A program made the translations under genes and the position numbers. A DNA stretch of 64,000 bases from Bacteroidetes bacterium GWF2_41_31 (GTDB lineage: Bacteria > Bacteroidota > Bacteroidia > Bacteroidales > F082). Numbering within the stretch: the first letter of the stretch is position 1; each line of letters starts with the position of its first letter. The notes beneath the pieces are model-generated. The model saw nothing but the letters and a program-made list of their open reading frames with translations. It made no database searches and was not told the DNA's origin. The DNA lies in NCBI GenBank assembly GCA_001769215.1, contig MEOL01000009.1, positions 1 to 64,000 on the forward strand, written 5' to 3'. Positions 47,630 through 56,293 of this stretch are shown here, in pieces.

Positions 47630-48181
47630 ATGAGTCGTGCATACAAGATGGCCAATCCTGAAGGACTTTACTTTATCACCTTTTCAACTGTGGAATGGAT
47701 AGATGTTTTTACACGTCAGGTATATCGTGACATATTGATCGATAGCCTGGATTTCTGCATAAAGGAAAAGGGGCTGCGCTTGTTTGCATATGTGATTATG
47801 TCGAATCATCTGCATTTAATCGTAGCCGCAGAATTTGGATTTGAACTGAGCAGCATTATTCGTGACTTTAAAAAGTTTACATCCAAGAAAATACTGAAAG
47901 CAATTGAGGACAATACAGGGGAATCTCGGAAAGAATGGATGATTTCATTGTTTAGGAAAGCCGGGGAAGGTAATGTGAATAATAAAGTATATCAGTTTTG
48001 GCAGCAGGATAATCATCCGATTGTGTTGTATTCCAATGCTGTAATTGACCAGAAACTGGATTATATTCATCAAAACCCGGTAGAAGCAGGCATAGTGTTA
48101 CAGCCAGAGGATTATCTGTACAGTAGTGCAAGGAATTATGCCAGGCTTGATTATGTTATTCATGTTGAATTGCTTTTTTGA
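47630..48181 (+). CDS. REP-associated tyrosine transposase (RAYT, Y1/IS200-like)
   Basis: The 183-residue protein starts MSRAYKMANPEGLYFITFST and holds the HUH motif as SNHLHLIV (His60, His62). The likely catalytic Tyr is in QKLDYIHQNPVEAGIV (~144-146), and YLYSSARNY follows near the C-terminus. These features define Y1 single-strand transposases of the REP-associated group, which are usually single-copy and domesticated rather than parts of mobile insertion sequences. Consistent with this, it is flanked by REP-like palindromes in opposite orientations and by no IS ends. The gene appears intact. Confidence 0.9.
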   Translation: MSRAYKMANPEGLYFITFSTVEWIDVFTRQVYRDILIDSLDFCIKEKGLRLFAYVIMSNHLHLIVAAEFGFELSSIIRDFKKFTSKKILKAIEDNTGESRKEWMISLFRKAGEGNVNNKVYQFWQQDNHPIVLYSNAVIDQKLDYIHQNPVEAGIVLQPEDYLYSSARNYARLDYVIHVELLF

Positions 48182-48223
48182 AAAACGATATGCTTTTAAG
48201 CCATACCGAAGATTGTTCTTATA

Positions 48224-48362
48224 TGTCTGACCCACCAGTTGCATTCCGATAGCCATCGGAAGGCGGGAACGAGGGTCTGACCCACCAGTTGCATTCCGAT
48301 GGCTATCGGAAGGCAGGAGCAGGGGGTCTGAACCACCAGTTACAAACTGGCGGGAGCGGGGG
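48224..48362. repeat. Tandem REP-like units downstream of RAYT gene
   Basis: Three units begin GTCTGACCCACCAGTT or GTCTGAACCACCAGTT at about 48225, 48275 and 48327. The first two contain a CCGAT/ATCGG hairpin (CATTCCGATAGCCATCGGAA). The third has CCACCAGTTACAAACTGGCG and GGAGCGGGGG, the exact inverse of the element at 47514-47541. This bipartite arrangement is typical of BIME-type REP clusters around a RAYT. Confidence 0.75.
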
Positions 48363-48678
48363 CGCAGCGGTAACGAGGATGCAAGAACAAAAACCTCCCC
48401 CTGGCGCGCGAAAGTTTCGCCTGCCTTATTGCAACAATTTTCAAATCAATAAACGGAAGCTGCTTCAATTCTGCCAACCGGGCTATGTTACATATGAGGT
48501 TTGAGATAACGGTAGTTGATACAGGTTAGGTTTTTGGTAGTGGAACCCGTTGAAATAAACGCGCGCCAGAGTGAGTGAGGAAACTAACCTTTCAGGTTTT
48601 TTCCAACCTGAAAGGTTGATTCACAATATCCATTGCAACGCGGATTTAGCCCGTGGCCCCTTAAATCCCGGAATTCCC
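48362..48678. repeat. Long dispersed repeat, copy 2 (right border of islet)
   Basis: This matches the repeat at 45026-45372 in direct orientation, with the GCAGCGGTAACGAGGATGCA module placed before rather than after the main body. It includes the perfect hairpin AACCTTTCAGGTT/AACCTGAAAGGTT (48586-48617) and the tail CCCTTAAATCCCGGAATT. That tail encodes the last residues and the stop codon of the UvrA-like gene. Together with the REP units it fills the gene-free stretch 48182-48660. Confidence 0.8.
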
Positions 48679-51600
48679 ACCTTCATATACCACTTCACCA
48701 CCCTCGTCACCACCTTCGGGCCCCAATTCGATGATCCAGTCAGCGGAACGGATGATGTCCAAATTGTGCTCCACAACCAGTACGCTATTTCCGTTGTCGA
48801 CCAACTGATTAAATACGGCAATCAACTTTTCAACATCCTGCATGTGCAGCCCGGTGGAAGGTTCGTCAAAGATATACAGGCCAGTGCCACTGGTTTCTTT
48901 CATCAGCTCATTGGCCAGTTTAAGTCGTTGCGTCTCACCTCCCGATAAGGTGCTGGTGGATTGCCCGATTTTAATGTAGCCCAATCCGATTTCTTCCAGC
49001 ATGTTTAATTTGTCGGTTATTTTGGAGTGATGTTCAAAGTAAGGGATGGCTTTGCTGATTTCAAGATTTAATACCTCATTGATGTTCAGTCCGTTAAAAT
49101 GGATATCCAGGATTTCCTTTTTATAGCGGCTGCCATGACATGTTTCGCAGTTCACCCATACGTCCGAAAGAAAATCCATGCTGATTTTTGTCTGACCCAT
49201 GCCTTTACAAGCCTCGCAGCGGCCTTCGGAACTATTAAATGAAAAATGTGCTTTTTTAAGACCCCGATCCTTTGATGTTGGCAGGTTGGCAAATAAATCG
49301 CGGATAAGATCAAACAGACCGGTATAAGTGCCAGGTGTACTGATGGGCGAAGTGCCGATGCGCTGTTGATCGATCACGGAAATGGATTTAAACTGCCCGA
49401 ATGAAATGTCCTGACAATTGACGGGCCTTCCTGCAAAATATGAATTGCCAATCACATCAAAAGCCAGAGATGTTTTACCACTTCCTGATACGCCTGTGAG
49501 GGCGACAATCCCGCCCGAAGGAATGTTTAACGCTATGTTTTTCAGGTTATTTGCAGAAGCATTTTTAATCGTGATGCCTGCCTGAAGAGGCCGGACGACC
49601 TTTGGTTTCAGTTCCTGAAGCTTATTCAAATACCTTCCCGTTACCGAATTGGCGTTGCATTTAATCTCATCTAAATTTCCCTGTGCAATGACCTCGCCAC
49701 CTCGTTCGCCGGCTTCCGGACCTAAATCAATGATATGGTCGGCCAGGGAAATGACTTCCGGGTCGTGTTCTACCATCACCACGGTGTTGCCGTTGTCTTT
49801 CAGTCTTTTAAGGGCGTTCATCAGGTTTTGTGTGTCACGGGAATGTAATCCCACCGTAGGCTCGTCTAAAATATAGGTCAATCCGCACAAATCAGAAACC
49901 AGTTGCGTGGCAATTCTTAATCGTTGCGCCTCGCCTCCCGAAAGGGTAGAGGCCATCCGGTCGATAGAAAGGTATCCCAATCCAATATTTTCGAGTATGG
50001 TGAGTTTTCCAATGAGTTGAAAAACAATCTGATCGCATCTTTTTAATAGTTTGTCGCTGATTTTAAGTCCGATATGTTTAAAATATGCATTGGCCGTTTT
50101 GATTGTTTTTGACGAAAGTTGACTGATATTCATGCCATCGAAGGTAACTTCCAATACCTGTTTGGTTAAACGACCTCCATCGCAGCGCGGACATGATTCC
50201 TGACTAATAATTGATTTAAAAGCCTCTGCGCGGGTACTCTCACGCTTTATCTCAAAATCTTCGGTGATGTAGTTTGCCATCCCTTTCCATGCGGTTCTCA
50301 TCCGGTGTGTGCCGGTTCTGTTGCCTCGTTTAAAATTCCATTCCACCTCATATTCTTTCTCACCTGTTCCATACAGTGCTATTTCTTTCGCTTTCGCTGA
50401 AAGTTTTGTAAAAGCAACGGAAAAATCTATTTCAGCCACTTCACCCGCTTTTAGAAGCGTATTAACATGTTGACCATCAATATCCCCAAAATATTTTCCG
50501 GGGATTGTTCCATCCATGGCACCAGCAATGACGGGTTTTTCAGGAGAGGTAATGAATTTGTCGGGATCTGCAAAAATTTGAAAACCAAGCCCTTTGCAAT
50601 CAGGGCAGGCGGCTTGGGGTTTGTTAAAAGAGAACATGGAGGCGGGTTGGGTTACATCGGTGCCATCAGGGTTCATACCCGCGCGCGAAAACAGCAACCT
50701 GTATAAATCATAAATTTCGGTAGCCGTACCAACCGTGGACCTTGGATTCTTGTGATATCGGCTCTGCCGGATGCCAATGGCAGGAGTAAGTCCCGAGCAT
50801 TGTTCCAGTTCCGGTTTCCTTATTTTGCTCATCATCCGGCGGGCATAAGTTGACAGGCTTTCAGTAAACCTGTTTCGGCTTTCAGCATAAAGGGTGTCGA
50901 AGGCCAGGGACGATTTTCCGCTACCTGAAATTCCGGTGATAACAGTAATTTTGTTTAATGGAATTTCGATGTCGATGTGTTTGAGGTTGTTGGTGGTAAC
51001 GCCTAAAAACCGTATGTTTTTAGTTTCTGTAGTTTTCTCAACGGTTGGCCCAAAGGAATTCCCTTTTGATACACGGTTTTTCAGTGCCAAACCGGTATAG
51101 GAATGTTTACAATCCATCAGTTCGTGTGCAGTGCCCTGTTTTACCAAATAACCACCACCATCGCCTCCCTCAGGACCCAAATCAATAATCCAGTCAGCTT
51201 GTCCAATTACATCCAAATCATGTTCTATTACGATGACGGTATTGTTGTTGTCCACTATTTTGTTTAAGGCTTCGAGCAGATAGGTGATGTCAGCTTTGTG
51301 CAACCCGACTGTTGGCTCGTCGAGAAGATAAAGTGTATGCCCTTTGGAAGTTTTATAAAGTTCCGAAGCCAATTTAACCCGTTGTGCTTCCCCTCCCGAC
51401 AGGGTGGTAGACGATTGCCCGAGTTTCAAATAGCCCACATCCAGTTTAACAAGTTGATCGAGTATATGGACGATTTTTGCCTGATCTTTAAAAAATTCCA
51501 GTGCCTCTTCGATGGAAAGCTCCAACACCTGAAAGATATTCTTATGGTGATAGGTAATTTCCAATGTTTCTTCATTAAATCGCATTCCATTGCAGACTTC

Positions 51601-53565
51601 GCACACTATTTCCACATCTCCTAAAAAGTGCATGCCCAAGTGAATGGTCCCGGCTCCCATACAATTTTCGCAACGGCCTCCGGTATTGTTAAAGGAAAAT
51701 CTGCCCTTTTGATAGCCACGTTTTAATGACTCGGGAAGTGACGCAAACAAATTGCGTATGTGATCAAACAAATCGGTATAGGTAGCCGGGTTGCTGCGGG
51801 GAGTTCTCCCGATAGGCGATTGATCAATTTCAATGATTCGGTTGATGGTTTTTGTACTTTCAACAGAACGACAACCTCTGTCACAGCTTGTATCCTTCAG
51901 GTTTTTGCCGAGAATTTGATGAACCAAAGTAGATTTTCCCGCACCTGAAACACCCGTTACTACATTAAATGCATTCAGCTTAAAATCAACATCGATGTTT
52001 TTAAGGTTGTGTTTAAAGGCTCCTAAAACATGAATAATTCCGTCACCCGAACGGGCATTTTTTGGCAGAATAAAACCTCCTTCCATGGTAATGGTTTGAG
52101 CCGTTATACTTTTGGGGTAATCTGACGGGTGTTGAAACAGGTATTCCGGATCGCCCTGATAAACAACTTCCCCACCATTAACACCTGCTTTTGGCCCAAT
52201 ATCAATCAGGTAATCAGCCGATTTAATGGTTTCTTCATCATGCTCCACAACGATCAGGGTATTCCCATTGTCGCGCAAAGCTTTTAATACTTTCAGCAAC
52301 TTGGTATTGTCTCTGGAATGCAACCCGATGGAGGGTTCATCGAGAATATAGAGAATCCCCTGAAGTCCGCTTCCCACCTGTGATGCTAACCTGATCCGAT
52401 GCGATTCACCCCCGGAAAGGGTGGTGGATTCGCGACTTAGCGTGAGGTAGTCCAAGCCCAATAATTGTAGCGTTTCGAGCCGTTTAAAAATAGGATTCAG
52501 GATGTTATCGAACACCTCTTTTACAACCATGGTTTCTCCGGTATTTTTAAAGAAGTTGTGCAGGTTGGTCAGCGAAAGATCGCTTAACTCGCTGATGTTC
52601 TTGTTGTTTATTAATACCGAACGGGCTTCTTTTCTCAATCGGCTTCCATGACACTGGTCACAGGTAAATGAGGAGGCAAACCTCAGGATATTGTCGTTTC
52701 GGTCGCGTTTGAGGATTTCCTCCATGATCGGAATCATTCCTTTGTAATAGGCTTCTTCACGGGGCCTGGCGGTAATACCCTTCCATTTTAACCGGGATTC
52801 CAGTCCATGTTTTCCGAAGAGGATCGTTATTTTGTCGCTACCGAACATGATTACCTTTTGTTGCTCCGGTGTGAGGTCCTTCCATGGAATGTCCACTGAA
52901 AACCCATGAGCGGCACATACTTTATTCAGTTCGTCCACTTTTACCTGAGAGTATACGATGTACCCGTTTGGTGTGGTCGGAACCAATGCTCCATGCAGCA
53001 ATGAGAGCTGCTCATCAGCAATGAGTTTCGCCTGATCAATTTGTTCGGTAACCCCCAGCCCGTTGCAACGCGGACACGCCCCGTGTTTCGAATTAAACGA
53101 AAAAAGGCTGGATTGAATTTTAGGTAGTTCAATCCCGCAATGCGGACAACCCGCGGATGAGGTATCTTCAATTGGAGTGAGACAATGAGAACAAACTACC
53201 TTTCCCAGACGTGCATACAACAACCTGAGGTAATCATAGATGCCCGACAAGGTTCCTGTTGTCGACCTGGGATTGGCGGTGGTTGTTTTTTGATTGATGG
53301 CAAGAGCTGCTTGCAAACCAGTGATTTCCTTTACGTTTGGCTTTTCAAGTTTTCCCAGGTACTGCCTTGAATAAGCCGAAAATGATTCAAGAAACCGCCG
53401 CTGACTTTCTTTAAAAATAACGTTGTAGGCCAGTGTTGATTTTCCGGAACCCGATACACCGGTAATGACGGTGAGTGAATGATGAGGAATGGAAACATCA
53501 ACATGCTTTAGGTTGTTCTCCGAAGCGTCCAGAACTTGTAAAGTATCCTTTTCTTTTTCCATCAT
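48661..53565 (-). CDS. Tandem (double-length) UvrA-like ABC ATPase lacking UvrB-binding domains
   Basis: The 1634-residue protein is two UvrA-like units in one chain. Four Walker A motifs (GVSGSGKSTLAYNV ~36, GVSGAGKSTLVHQI ~540, GISGSGKSSLAFDT ~880, GVSGSGKTSLAFDV ~1360) pair with four LSGGE signatures. Zinc-finger Cys pairs are present (CSHC...CPHC ~126-143, CENC...CEVC, CPRC, CEAC...CETC). After CSHCLTPIEDTSSAGCPHCG the chain goes directly to FSFNSKHGACPRCNGLG, so the ~120-residue UvrB-binding segment of true UvrA is missing; the second half lacks it too. Double-length forms have been described as a separate UvrA class. A role in classical excision repair is therefore doubtful; DNA-lesion binding or drug resistance is possible. 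Its 3' end lies inside a dispersed repeat. Confidence 0.92.
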   Translation of the reverse strand: MMEKEKDTLQVLDASENNLKHVDVSIPHHSLTVITGVSGSGKSTLAYNVIFKESQRRFLESFSAYSRQYLGKLEKPNVKEITGLQAALAINQKTTTANPRSTTGTLSGIYDYLRLLYARLGKVVCSHCLTPIEDTSSAGCPHCGIELPKIQSSLFSFNSKHGACPRCNGLGVTEQIDQAKLIADEQLSLLHGALVPTTPNGYIVYSQVKVDELNKVCAAHGFSVDIPWKDLTPEQQKVIMFGSDKITILFGKHGLESRLKWKGITARPREEAYYKGMIPIMEEILKRDRNDNILRFASSFTCDQCHGSRLRKEARSVLINNKNISELSDLSLTNLHNFFKNTGETMVVKEVFDNILNPIFKRLETLQLLGLDYLTLSRESTTLSGGESHRIRLASQVGSGLQGILYILDEPSIGLHSRDNTKLLKVLKALRDNGNTLIVVEHDEETIKSADYLIDIGPKAGVNGGEVVYQGDPEYLFQHPSDYPKSITAQTITMEGGFILPKNARSGDGIIHVLGAFKHNLKNIDVDFKLNAFNVVTGVSGAGKSTLVHQILGKNLKDTSCDRGCRSVESTKTINRIIEIDQSPIGRTPRSNPATYTDLFDHIRNLFASLPESLKRGYQKGRFSFNNTGGRCENCMGAGTIHLGMHFLGDVEIVCEVCNGMRFNEETLEITYHHKNIFQVLELSIEEALEFFKDQAKIVHILDQLVKLDVGYLKLGQSSTTLSGGEAQRVKLASELYKTSKGHTLYLLDEPTVGLHKADITYLLEALNKIVDNNNTVIVIEHDLDVIGQADWIIDLGPEGGDGGGYLVKQGTAHELMDCKHSYTGLALKNRVSKGNSFGPTVEKTTETKNIRFLGVTTNNLKHIDIEIPLNKITVITGISGSGKSSLAFDTLYAESRNRFTESLSTYARRMMSKIRKPELEQCSGLTPAIGIRQSRYHKNPRSTVGTATEIYDLYRLLFSRAGMNPDGTDVTQPASMFSFNKPQAACPDCKGLGFQIFADPDKFITSPEKPVIAGAMDGTIPGKYFGDIDGQHVNTLLKAGEVAEIDFSVAFTKLSAKAKEIALYGTGEKEYEVEWNFKRGNRTGTHRMRTAWKGMANYITEDFEIKRESTRAEAFKSIISQESCPRCDGGRLTKQVLEVTFDGMNISQLSSKTIKTANAYFKHIGLKISDKLLKRCDQIVFQLIGKLTILENIGLGYLSIDRMASTLSGGEAQRLRIATQLVSDLCGLTYILDEPTVGLHSRDTQNLMNALKRLKDNGNTVVMVEHDPEVISLADHIIDLGPEAGERGGEVIAQGNLDEIKCNANSVTGRYLNKLQELKPKVVRPLQAGITIKNASANNLKNIALNIPSGGIVALTGVSGSGKTSLAFDVIGNSYFAGRPVNCQDISFGQFKSISVIDQQRIGTSPISTPGTYTGLFDLIRDLFANLPTSKDRGLKKAHFSFNSSEGRCEACKGMGQTKISMDFLSDVWVNCETCHGSRYKKEILDIHFNGLNINEVLNLEISKAIPYFEHHSKITDKLNMLEEIGLGYIKIGQSTSTLSGGETQRLKLANELMKETSGTGLYIFDEPSTGLHMQDVEKLIAVFNQLVDNGNSVLVVEHNLDIIRSADWIIELGPEGGDEGGEVVYEGGNSGI

Positions 53566-54043
53566 TATTTACCTCAATTTTTATTCACTACCTTATCTAT
53601 CGTGTTGATTTTCTTACCCTTTCAATAACCTTTTGGTTCATGGATCACAATAGCGAAAATAGTTGATTATTGCGGTTGTCAATGGAAGGGATGCGGAAAA
53701 TCCTCTACATTAGTCTTAAAACAAAATTATTTCGATGAAACTTCACTGTTAGAAGGACAAACAGATAGAATCCTGACGGATTTTAACATCGAATTTTCGG
53801 TTTTCAGAGGGCTTAATTGTCACTCCGGAAAAATCATACCCAATTTAGAATAAATTCAAATAAGATTTTTCAACGTGATTAAAGCCTTGAAAGTTAAATG
53901 AATGAACCATTGTTCAAATTCGATCTGTTTCCTATTCTGACTGAATGAACAGGATTTTCTATTGATTTTAATCATATATTTGAAATATGCAATCTGTTGT
54001 TTTCGTTTTAAATTTATTTTTGCACTTAAATACCTAAATACAA
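53566..54043. other. 478-bp gene-free region before the cytochrome cluster
   Basis: No gene with a start codon is visible. A stop-free run of about 75 codons on the plus strand (53626-53852) contains CGCQWKGCGKSS-like sequence but no ATG, GTG or TTG start, so it is at best a remnant. The right end holds the promoter-like element of the cytochrome operon. No operator palindrome was found. Confidence 0.45.
54015..54022 (+). promoter_or_regulatory. -7 element of the multiheme cytochrome operon
   Basis: TATTTTTG matches TAnnTTTG, 21 bp upstream of the ATG at 54044. A TTG at 53997-53999 is only 15 bp upstream, closer than usual for a -33 element. Confidence 0.5.
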
Positions 54044-54913
54044 ATGAGTGTTGCTGTTCATCGGATCTACCTGGCTGTTTTATCTTTAATTGTAATACTT
54101 ACTACTTGTGCCATAGGCTATTATGGGTTTACCTATTATCAATTGCCTATAGAAGAACGCTTCTTTAACGATGGCCATGAACTTCTAAAACCAAGTGGCG
54201 ACTTTGGCCATGGCTTTGGTATTTTGGGAACTTTGTTCATGATCATCGGGGTATTTATCTACATGGCCCGTAAGCGGTTTCGATCATGGTCAAGGTTGGG
54301 CAAACTCAAGTATTGGCTCGAATTTCATATTTTCTTGTGTACACTCGGCCCCATTCTGGTTTTGTTTCATACTTCAATGAAATTTGGAGGACTGGTTTCC
54401 GTCAGTTTTTGGAGCATGGTAGCCGTGTTCCTGAGTGGAGTCATCGGCCGGTTTATTTATATTCAGATTCCACGTACCATCGAAGGACGGGAATTGACTT
54501 TAAGTGAGGTCAGAAGTCAAAAGCAGGATTTGGGCGTTGTACTCAAACAAGGGTATTCCCTTGACGAAACCAGTCTCAACCACATCATCGATTTTACCAG
54601 AAAAAAGATTGAAATATATCATAAAAATTTGATTGTCAGAATTATAGTTAAGTATCGGAACGACCTTAGGGCTATCAGCAATGTAAAAGATGTTTTAAAG
54701 AAGAACAATTTTACTAAACCGCAAAAACGTGCGGTGATGCAACTGATTCAAGGCGAAATTTCGATCAACCGAAAAATTGAACGCCTTACCACCATGCAAA
54801 ATCTGTTTAAATACTGGCATGTGGTACACTTACCCTTCGCATTCGTTATGCTTATCATTATGATCATTCATGTGGTGGTAACGCTCACATTTGGATACCG
54901 TTGGATTTTTTAA
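54044..54913 (+). CDS. b-type cytochrome-like integral membrane protein of the electron-transfer cluster
   Basis: The 289-residue protein has about five membrane helices (~8-30, 56-75, 92-112, 118-140, 262-284). Histidines are placed within or at the ends of helices: His56, His95, His109, His259, His262 and His276 (FGHGFGILG, EFHIFLCTLGPILVLFHT, YWHVVHLPF, IIHVVVT). This pattern fits bis-His heme b ligation, as in cytochrome b561/NarI-type quinone-reactive subunits. A basic helical cytoplasmic region (~145-255) separates helices 4 and 5. As first gene of the operon, followed after 18 bp by an Fe-S/FAD protein, it likely passes electrons between the quinone pool or the cytosolic partner and the periplasmic cytochromes. 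Heme b content is inferred. Confidence 0.72.
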   Translation: MSVAVHRIYLAVLSLIVILTTCAIGYYGFTYYQLPIEERFFNDGHELLKPSGDFGHGFGILGTLFMIIGVFIYMARKRFRSWSRLGKLKYWLEFHIFLCTLGPILVLFHTSMKFGGLVSVSFWSMVAVFLSGVIGRFIYIQIPRTIEGRELTLSEVRSQKQDLGVVLKQGYSLDETSLNHIIDFTRKKIEIYHKNLIVRIIVKYRNDLRAISNVKDVLKKNNFTKPQKRAVMQLIQGEISINRKIERLTTMQNLFKYWHVVHLPFAFVMLIIMIIHVVVTLTFGYRWIF

Positions 54914-54931
54914 CTATAGAATCATTTAATA

Positions 54932-56266
54932 ATGGAATTGATCATTGAGCAAATAGTGGTGTATTCTGTAGTCATCGTTTTCTGCCTTGTGGTGGTGATC
55001 CTATACCTGAGATCACAAAAAAAGAAATCGAATATCGTCGAAGAAAAAATAGCCCAGGCCAAAATTGATGGATTGTATGAGCCTGTATCCCTGCATCCTG
55101 TGGTTGATTTTGGCAGTTGTATTGCCACAGGCGCCTGTATTCAGGCTTGTCCTGAAAAAGATATTCTGGGGATCAGAAATGGCAAGGCAACCACCATCAA
55201 TGCATCACATTGTATTGGCCACGGGGCTTGCTTTCATGCCTGTCCTACGGAAGCCATCAGCCTCCATATAGGTACCGAAAAACGGGGTGTTGAGCTGCCA
55301 CATGTCAGTCAGGAGTTCGAAACCAATATTCACGGAATTTATATCGCGGGCGAGCTGGGAGGAATGGGGCTTATTAAAAATGCGGTTGAACAAGGAAAGC
55401 AAGCTGTTGAAAATATTGCCAAATCACTTAAATCATCCAGGCAATCTGCCGAGTATGATCTGATCGTCGTGGGAGCTGGCCCTGCCGGGATATCGGCCAC
55501 ACTAACTGCCAAAAAGCATGATTTAAAGTGTCTTACTTTGGAACAAGACACCCTGGGTGGAACAGTATTTACTTTTCCGCGATCGAAAATTGTAATGACT
55601 TCTGCTATGGACCTGCCATTGCATGGCAAAGTAAAACTATTCGAAACCAGTAAAACAGAGCTTCTTGGTTTGTGGCAAACCGTTTTAAGTAAAAACAACA
55701 TCTCCATTCGGGAAAACTCGAAAATTGAATCAATCGAAAGATTGGATGGCTTTTTTAAGGTTGGTACAAAATCAGGAGAGCATTTTACCACACGAGCTGT
55801 TTTATTGGCTATAGGACGTCGTGGCACTCCCCGAAAGCTCAATATCCCGGGTGAGGATCACGAAAAAGTAGCCTACCGTTTGCTTGAACCTGAAGATATA
55901 AAAGGTAAAAATATAGTGATCGTCGGGGGGGGTGATTCGGCGGTGGAATCGGCTTTGCTGCTGGCTGCCAATAACAAGGTGATTTTAACTTATCGTGGCG
56001 AAACTTTTGGAAGGATCAAGCCAAGAAACGGAGTCAGCGTCCGGGAGGCAGTGGAAAAAGGAATCCTTGATTTGCGTTTCAATACCAATCTCACCTCAAT
56101 CACTAAGGAAGAGGTTGTGATCAGAGTTGGAAGCGATGGCGAATCTACGACCATAAAAAATGACCTGACCTATATTTTTGCAGGAGGTGAGTTGCCAACC
56201 CAATTTCTTGAAAAAGTGGGAATTAATATTACCAAAAAATTTGGAGAAGCGATTTTGAAGCACTAA
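54932..56266 (+). CDS. Membrane-anchored Fe-S/FAD pyridine-nucleotide oxidoreductase
   Basis: The 444-residue protein has an N-terminal helix (~7-27), a ferredoxin-like domain and a thioredoxin-reductase-type flavoprotein domain. FAD binding is in DLIVVGAGPAGISATL (~176-191) and NAD(P) binding in NIVIVGGGDSAVESALLL (~327-344). A second FAD contact is TYIFAGGELPTQF (~413-425). The thioredoxin-reductase CxxC is absent. The two cluster motifs are CIATGACIQACP (Cys63, 69, 73) and CIGHGACFHACP (Cys94, 100, 104), each lacking the usual second Cys (Thr66 and His97 instead). Residues ~117-163 resemble a flavoprotein C-terminal segment moved between the domains. It probably links cytosolic NAD(P)H or ferredoxin to the b-type cytochrome. 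Confidence 0.85.
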   Translation: MELIIEQIVVYSVVIVFCLVVVILYLRSQKKKSNIVEEKIAQAKIDGLYEPVSLHPVVDFGSCIATGACIQACPEKDILGIRNGKATTINASHCIGHGACFHACPTEAISLHIGTEKRGVELPHVSQEFETNIHGIYIAGELGGMGLIKNAVEQGKQAVENIAKSLKSSRQSAEYDLIVVGAGPAGISATLTAKKHDLKCLTLEQDTLGGTVFTFPRSKIVMTSAMDLPLHGKVKLFETSKTELLGLWQTVLSKNNISIRENSKIESIERLDGFFKVGTKSGEHFTTRAVLLAIGRRGTPRKLNIPGEDHEKVAYRLLEPEDIKGKNIVIVGGGDSAVESALLLAANNKVILTYRGETFGRIKPRNGVSVREAVEKGILDLRFNTNLTSITKEEVVIRVGSDGESTTIKNDLTYIFAGGELPTQFLEKVGINITKKFGEAILKH

Positions 56267-56293
56267 TTTAGTAGCCAATTTGATATAAAAAAT

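Noticed and set aside
47630-48181. Active IS200/IS605 insertion sequence
   Set aside because: The N-terminal sequence and the flanking REP-like palindromes fit a RAYT; no tnpB, no IS ends and no second copy are seen.
53626-53852. Stop-free run of about 75 codons upstream of the cytochrome operon
   Set aside because: No ATG, GTG or TTG start and no recognisable motif; kept only as a note in the gene-free region.
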